Positions 60,644 through 64,000 of a stretch of 64,000 bases of DNA are shown piece by piece. The stretch comes from Paraglaciecola sp030730205 (GTDB taxonomy: Bacteria > Pseudomonadota > Gammaproteobacteria > Enterobacterales > Alteromonadaceae). Position numbers and translations under genes: made by a program. Each line of letters begins with the position of its first letter. Position 1 is the stretch's first letter. Below the pieces are notes generated by a model. It saw nothing but the letters and a program-made list of their open reading frames with translations, had not been told where the DNA came from and ran no database searches. The stretch lies in contig NZ_JBGQOM010000008.1 of NCBI RefSeq assembly GCF_052119645.1, positions 1 through 64,000 on the forward strand, in the 5' to 3' direction.

Positions 60644-62353
60644 ATGACAGTTATCCCTACCTTCATATCACATTCAATTAAATCCGTTTTAGCGCTATCG
60701 TTCTTTAATTTAGTAGCCTGCAGTAGTATTGAACCTCCCTTGGACCCTATTATTGGCGATACTGGGCAAGTGTTATCAGCCACTGCGCAAAGTGCCGATG
60801 TACTGAGTTATGATTTACAGCTAGAAGTATTTCCTGATAAAAAAAGAATACAAGGCATAGGCACAACTGAATTTTTAATTATTAGTGACACCCAACAACT
60901 TGAATTAAAGCTTGATAGCCGGTTTGCTATTGAAAAAGTAACCGTTAATCAAACAATAACTAATTACCGCCGTGTTGGTGGTATTTTAACTATCGCTCTT
61001 GGTCAAAACATCAAAACCGGTAGCAAGGTTAATGTCGCGGTTTATTATGAGGGTAAACCCCATGTTGCCTTAAATGCTCCTTGGTTAGGAGGCTTTGTGT
61101 GGAGTGAAACCGAAGCAGGCTTACCGTGGATAGCCACTGCCGTTCAAGGTGAAGGCTGCGATCTATTTTGGCCTTGCAAAGACCACTTTAGTGACAAAGC
61201 AGACACTATGCGCATCCGATTAACCGTGCCCAAAGGTCTCAGTGCAGTAACTAACGGCGTATTGCAAAACATAAATAATATAGGCACCAACAAACAACAG
61301 TTCGATTGGTTATTATCTGTCCCTGCCAGTGACTATAATATCGCCTTGAACATCGGTCCTTACACGCGTATACAGCAACGCTATGAAAGCGTGAATGGCG
61401 TTCAAGTTCCCATTGAGTTTTGGGCATTGACTGAGCACGCAGAACAAGCCACAACGCTGCTAAATAACGACTTATCCCAGCAAATTAGCTATTTTGAAAA
61501 ACAACTTGGCCCTTATCCCTGGGGCGATCAAAAACTCGGATTTGTTGAAACTCCTCATCTCGGTATGGAGCATCAAACTATTAATGCTTACGGCAAAAAA
61601 TATGTCAGAGATGAAAATGGTTACGACTGGTTACTGCAACATGAGTTAGCGCATGAGTGGTTCGGTAATTTAATGACTCATGAAAAACTCAACGATGCTT
61701 GGTTACATGAAGGGTTTGGATTTTATATGCAACCGGCCTATAGCTTGGCAAAATTTGGTCGCAGCGCCTACAACTACACCATGTATAAATCTTATTTGGG
61801 TTTAATCAATTGTGAGCCGGTGGTGAAAGAGGGGCAAATTAGCTCTGAACAAGCGTTTAACTCAGATATTTACGGCAAAGGTGGCTGGACATTACATACC
61901 TTGCGCTGGCTACTTGGCGATGATGTTTTTTGGCAAGCAACACGAGAATTACTCTATGGCACTGCTGACACCGCAAAGCTAAATTACCCTATCGAGACAC
62001 GATACCGTAACACCCAAGAATTTATCGATATCGTTAATCGTATCAGCGGCAAAGACTACACGTGGATGTTTGATGTGTATTTAAAACAAGCCGCCTTACC
62101 GGAACTCAAGATTACCCGCAAAGACGAACAATTAGGTTTATATTGGTCAACGCCTTCAAATAGACCCTTTCCTATGCCAGTGCCTATTTCAATTAATGGC
62201 GAGCTAGCGGTTTATCCTATGATGGATGGAAAAACCACACTGAATATTAAGGCCTCAGACGAAGTCGTTATCGATCCCGACATGCAAATATTGCGACAAT
62301 TACCCATTATTGGCTTATGTCAGGAAAACTTAGCAAAACGGAAAAAACGATAA
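60644..62353 (+). CDS. M1-family metallopeptidase lipoprotein
   Basis: 569 residues. The lipoprotein signal has a canonical lipobox LVAC (Cys26) followed by Ser, so outer-membrane placement is expected. An N-terminal M1 beta domain leads to HLGMEHQTINAYG (equivalent to GAMEN) and the zinc site HELAHEWFGN (His333, Glu334, His337) with the third ligand Glu356 in WLHEGFGFYMQ. The C-terminal half contains YGKGGWTLHTLRWLLGDD. The large C-terminal ARM domain of aminopeptidase N is missing, as in shorter bacterial M1 proteins. It removes N-terminal residues from peptides in the periplasm. Confidence 0.94.
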   Translation: MTVIPTFISHSIKSVLALSFFNLVACSSIEPPLDPIIGDTGQVLSATAQSADVLSYDLQLEVFPDKKRIQGIGTTEFLIISDTQQLELKLDSRFAIEKVTVNQTITNYRRVGGILTIALGQNIKTGSKVNVAVYYEGKPHVALNAPWLGGFVWSETEAGLPWIATAVQGEGCDLFWPCKDHFSDKADTMRIRLTVPKGLSAVTNGVLQNINNIGTNKQQFDWLLSVPASDYNIALNIGPYTRIQQRYESVNGVQVPIEFWALTEHAEQATTLLNNDLSQQISYFEKQLGPYPWGDQKLGFVETPHLGMEHQTINAYGKKYVRDENGYDWLLQHELAHEWFGNLMTHEKLNDAWLHEGFGFYMQPAYSLAKFGRSAYNYTMYKSYLGLINCEPVVKEGQISSEQAFNSDIYGKGGWTLHTLRWLLGDDVFWQATRELLYGTADTAKLNYPIETRYRNTQEFIDIVNRISGKDYTWMFDVYLKQAALPELKITRKDEQLGLYWSTPSNRPFPMPVPISINGELAVYPMMDGKTTLNIKASDEVVIDPDMQILRQLPIIGLCQENLAKRKKR

Positions 62354-62361
62354 CAGACAAG

Positions 62362-62391
62362 GTCGGCAGTAGAACATCCCGGGCTGCCGAC
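62362..62391. terminator. Hairpin between convergent M1 peptidase and patatin genes
   Basis: GTCGGCAG / CTGCCGAC, an 8-bp perfect stem with a 14-nt G/C-rich loop, 8 nt past the M1 stop. There is no T-run on either strand. Confidence 0.5.
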
Positions 62392-62403
62392 TTACTGGTG
62401 GCC

Positions 62404-63537
62404 TTAAATCTGACATACTCCAACAAATTGGCGAATTTCCTCTGCCTGCGACATCGCATCCTCGTAACCACTTTGGATTAAGGCTTTGCAATACTCCCGC
62501 TCAAACAGAATATAACTGGCTAAACTTGAGCCCCCACCCTTTTTATTCGCACCAATCATGGATAATAAAAACCGCATCGACTTAGGTAACTCATGAGTGA
62601 AGTTCATCGCCATTTCTTCAAATTTAATTTTGGGTTTAATAACCAACAGCTCAACCGGGCGTATATGTAACTCTTGCTGTTGTTCTGGTGTGATGTAAGC
62701 CGCCAAACTATTGAAGCGTTCTAACATTTGCACATCTTCTTCTAGTGAATCAATAAAGGCACTATTGAGCAAATTTCCTAACACTTGAGCGATAGAAGGT
62801 GAATGTACGGTTACAAGTCGCTCTTCCATCGACATCGCTGAACCACTCACCCCAATGACTAAAAGTTTGTCTGCACCGAGATGCAGAGCAGAACTCATCG
62901 GCGCAGATTGGCGCAACGCACCATCACCAAAATATTCCCGGTTGATATGCACCGCAGGAAATATTGCAGGTAAAGCAGAAGATGCCATGAGGTGCTTGTG
63001 TTCTAATACCGTTTTAGCGCCTATTCGCCGACTTCGTTTCCAAAAGTGCAGGCTTTCATGCCCTTGGAAAAAGCTAATATTTTGCCCCGATGTATAACCT
63101 AATGCACTGATCGAAAGCGCATGAATGCGCTCTTCTTTGATCATCTTATCAAGCCTTGCAATGTCGATATTTCGTTTCAACATGTTAAACAGCGGACGAT
63201 TATTGAAAAGTGATAAGGGTTTGCCCTGAGCAATGCCGCTGTGGAAAAAAGACAGGACAATTTTAACACTGCTTTTTATGATGTCGTAATAGCCCACTTG
63301 GTGAATTTGATCAGAGGTCAAATTCGACCATAGATGTTCAAGTCCTGTAACCGCTTGAAAAAAGTTATCCGCTTCTGTCGCCACTTTGGCTGCATTAATG
63401 GCACCAGATGAGGTACCACAAACAATTTGAAAGGGATTAGTTGAAGAGCGAGGTAAAATCTCAGCTATCGCTTTTAATACCCCAACTTGGTACGCCCCCC
63501 GCGCCCCACCACCAGATAACACCAAGGCTGTTTTCAT
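62404..63537 (-). CDS. Patatin-like phospholipase (RssA type)
   Basis: 377 residues. The oxyanion loop is LVLSGGGARGAYQVGVLKA at the N-terminus, the catalytic Ser lies in VCGTSSGAINAAKVA near residue 44 and the catalytic Asp in REYFGDGALRQSAPMS near 204. It has no signal peptide, so it acts in the cytoplasm or on the inner leaflet. Length exceeds a bare patatin domain, with a C-terminal helical extension (about 300-377). A lipid acyl hydrolase; the natural lipid is unknown. Confidence 0.9.
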   Translation of the reverse strand: MKTALVLSGGGARGAYQVGVLKAIAEILPRSSTNPFQIVCGTSSGAINAAKVATEADNFFQAVTGLEHLWSNLTSDQIHQVGYYDIIKSSVKIVLSFFHSGIAQGKPLSLFNNRPLFNMLKRNIDIARLDKMIKEERIHALSISALGYTSGQNISFFQGHESLHFWKRSRRIGAKTVLEHKHLMASSALPAIFPAVHINREYFGDGALRQSAPMSSALHLGADKLLVIGVSGSAMSMEERLVTVHSPSIAQVLGNLLNSAFIDSLEEDVQMLERFNSLAAYITPEQQQELHIRPVELLVIKPKIKFEEMAMNFTHELPKSMRFLLSMIGANKKGGGSSLASYILFEREYCKALIQSGYEDAMSQAEEIRQFVGVCQI

Positions 63538-63728
63538 TCAATTCCTAACAGTAAAACTAAAGTAACTACATCATTTATATACATTTTAACATCAACTTAA
63601 CCATACACATTGCTATGTGCAAAACCAATGTTGTACAGAATATTTGTTTTATATCTTTACCACATAATAAAGCCAATATCGCTAAATTAACGTACACTAC
63701 GCCACTTTTTACGTAAGAGCAGTTAGCA

Positions 63729-64000
63729 TTGTCACACCTAAATTCAGTCTTGCAGTTACGCAAGCAAGAACTCACTAAGTCGACCCGCGTTTTCAAAGCC
63801 AGAGGCAACAAAGTGCAGCGCTGTGAACACTGCTTAGTGCCAGCAAGTGAATGTATCTGTGCACAACGTCCCTCAGTTAATTGTCGTAGCGCCGTGCTTT
63901 TTATTATGTATAGCGGTGAATATTTCAAACCCAGTAACACAGGGAGAATTATTGCAGACGTGATCCCCAATAATCACGCATTTGTGTGGCAACGCACTGA
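63729..64000 (+). CDS. tapT: DTW-domain tRNA-uridine aminocarboxypropyltransferase, 5' part (cut by window end)
   Basis: 90 codons are visible before the window ends. Zinc-type cysteines RCEHCLVPASECICAQRP are at about residues 34-51. VLFIMYSGEYFKPSNTGRII (about 60-79) and the following ADVIPNNHAFVWQRT match E. coli TapT (YfiP) closely. The family adds a 3-amino-3-carboxypropyl group to U47 of tRNA. The start is probably TTG at 63729, since a stop lies in frame 13 nt upstream. A 131-residue frame on the opposite strand over the same DNA is a shadow. Confidence 0.88.
   Translation, partial: MSHLNSVLQLRKQELTKSTRVFKARGNKVQRCEHCLVPASECICAQRPSVNCRSAVLFIMYSGEYFKPSNTGRIIADVIPNNHAFVWQRT

Noticed and set aside
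63575..63970. 131-residue minus-strand frame at the right edge
   Set aside because: The plus strand encodes a clear DTW-domain protein over most of this stretch; the minus frame is its shadow.
1..64000. Mobile elements, CRISPR arrays, tRNA or rRNA genes, phage genes
   Set aside because: No transposase, integrase, repeat-spacer pattern or RNA gene signature seen on either strand; gene orders are those of stable core chromosome.

Overview
The window looks like ordinary chromosome from a marine gammaproteobacterium of the order Alteromonadales (Alteromonas/Glaciecola/Paraglaciecola type). Evidence: G+C in the low 40s % by eye, gene orders shared with E. coli and Shewanella (ybfF-fldA-fur, the yceD-rpmF-plsX-fab-holB run, rluC/rne), a GH42 beta-galactosidase, a TonB-dependent receptor and glucosylglycerate (compatible solute) genes. 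I see no rRNA, tRNA, CRISPR array, transposase or phage gene. The species call is inference.

Layout. 1-5.2 kb: azoreductase, then a leftward acyl-CoA dehydrogenase / MDR reductase / two-SDR operon divergent from a GlxA-type AraC regulator. 6.7-9.1 kb: a stand-alone glycogen-binding domain protein and a GH42 beta-galactosidase. 9.2-13 kb: etfBA divergent from ETF-ubiquinone oxidoreductase, with a LiuR-like operator between. 13-17 kb: H-NS-like protein, YbfF esterase, DUF2788 protein, flavodoxin, a decayed chemoreceptor gene and fur. 17-20.6 kb: molybdopterin operon moaA-mobA-moaBCDE with a structured leader. 20.8-25.6 kb: a four-gene glucosylglycerate synthesis and recycling operon. 25.9-26.4 kb: two tandem exported EF-hand proteins behind a sigma54-like element. 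26.5-27.4 kb: a mercaptopyruvate sulfurtransferase.

27.4-38.2 kb is the most interesting region: a purine-utilisation locus spanning the envelope. It has an outer-membrane TonB receptor (with an EF-hand loop), an exported purine-nucleoside-permease-family (NUP) domain fused to a Cupin_5 domain, two inner-membrane NCS2 permeases, an 8-oxoguanine-deaminase-type amidohydrolase and an adenine deaminase. Three transport promoters each show GG-N10-GC (-24/-12) sigma54 elements 48-68 nt (predicted leader) before the start codon, with NtrC-like sites upstream. This suggests that nitrogen limitation switches on purine scavenging. A second, unfused NUP gene lies at 56.6 kb.

38.2-51.4 kb is the conserved fatty-acid/phospholipid/ribosomal protein cluster (tatD-holB-tmk-mltG-pabC-fabF-acpP-fabG-fabD-fabH-plsX-rpmF-yceD on the minus strand), then maf and rluC. 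52-56.5 kb: RNase E with a long leader, and RhlE helicase. 57.6-60.4 kb: a SufS-SufE fusion and two small proteins. 60.6-64 kb: M1 metallopeptidase lipoprotein, patatin phospholipase and the start of a DTW-domain tRNA modification gene cut by the window edge.
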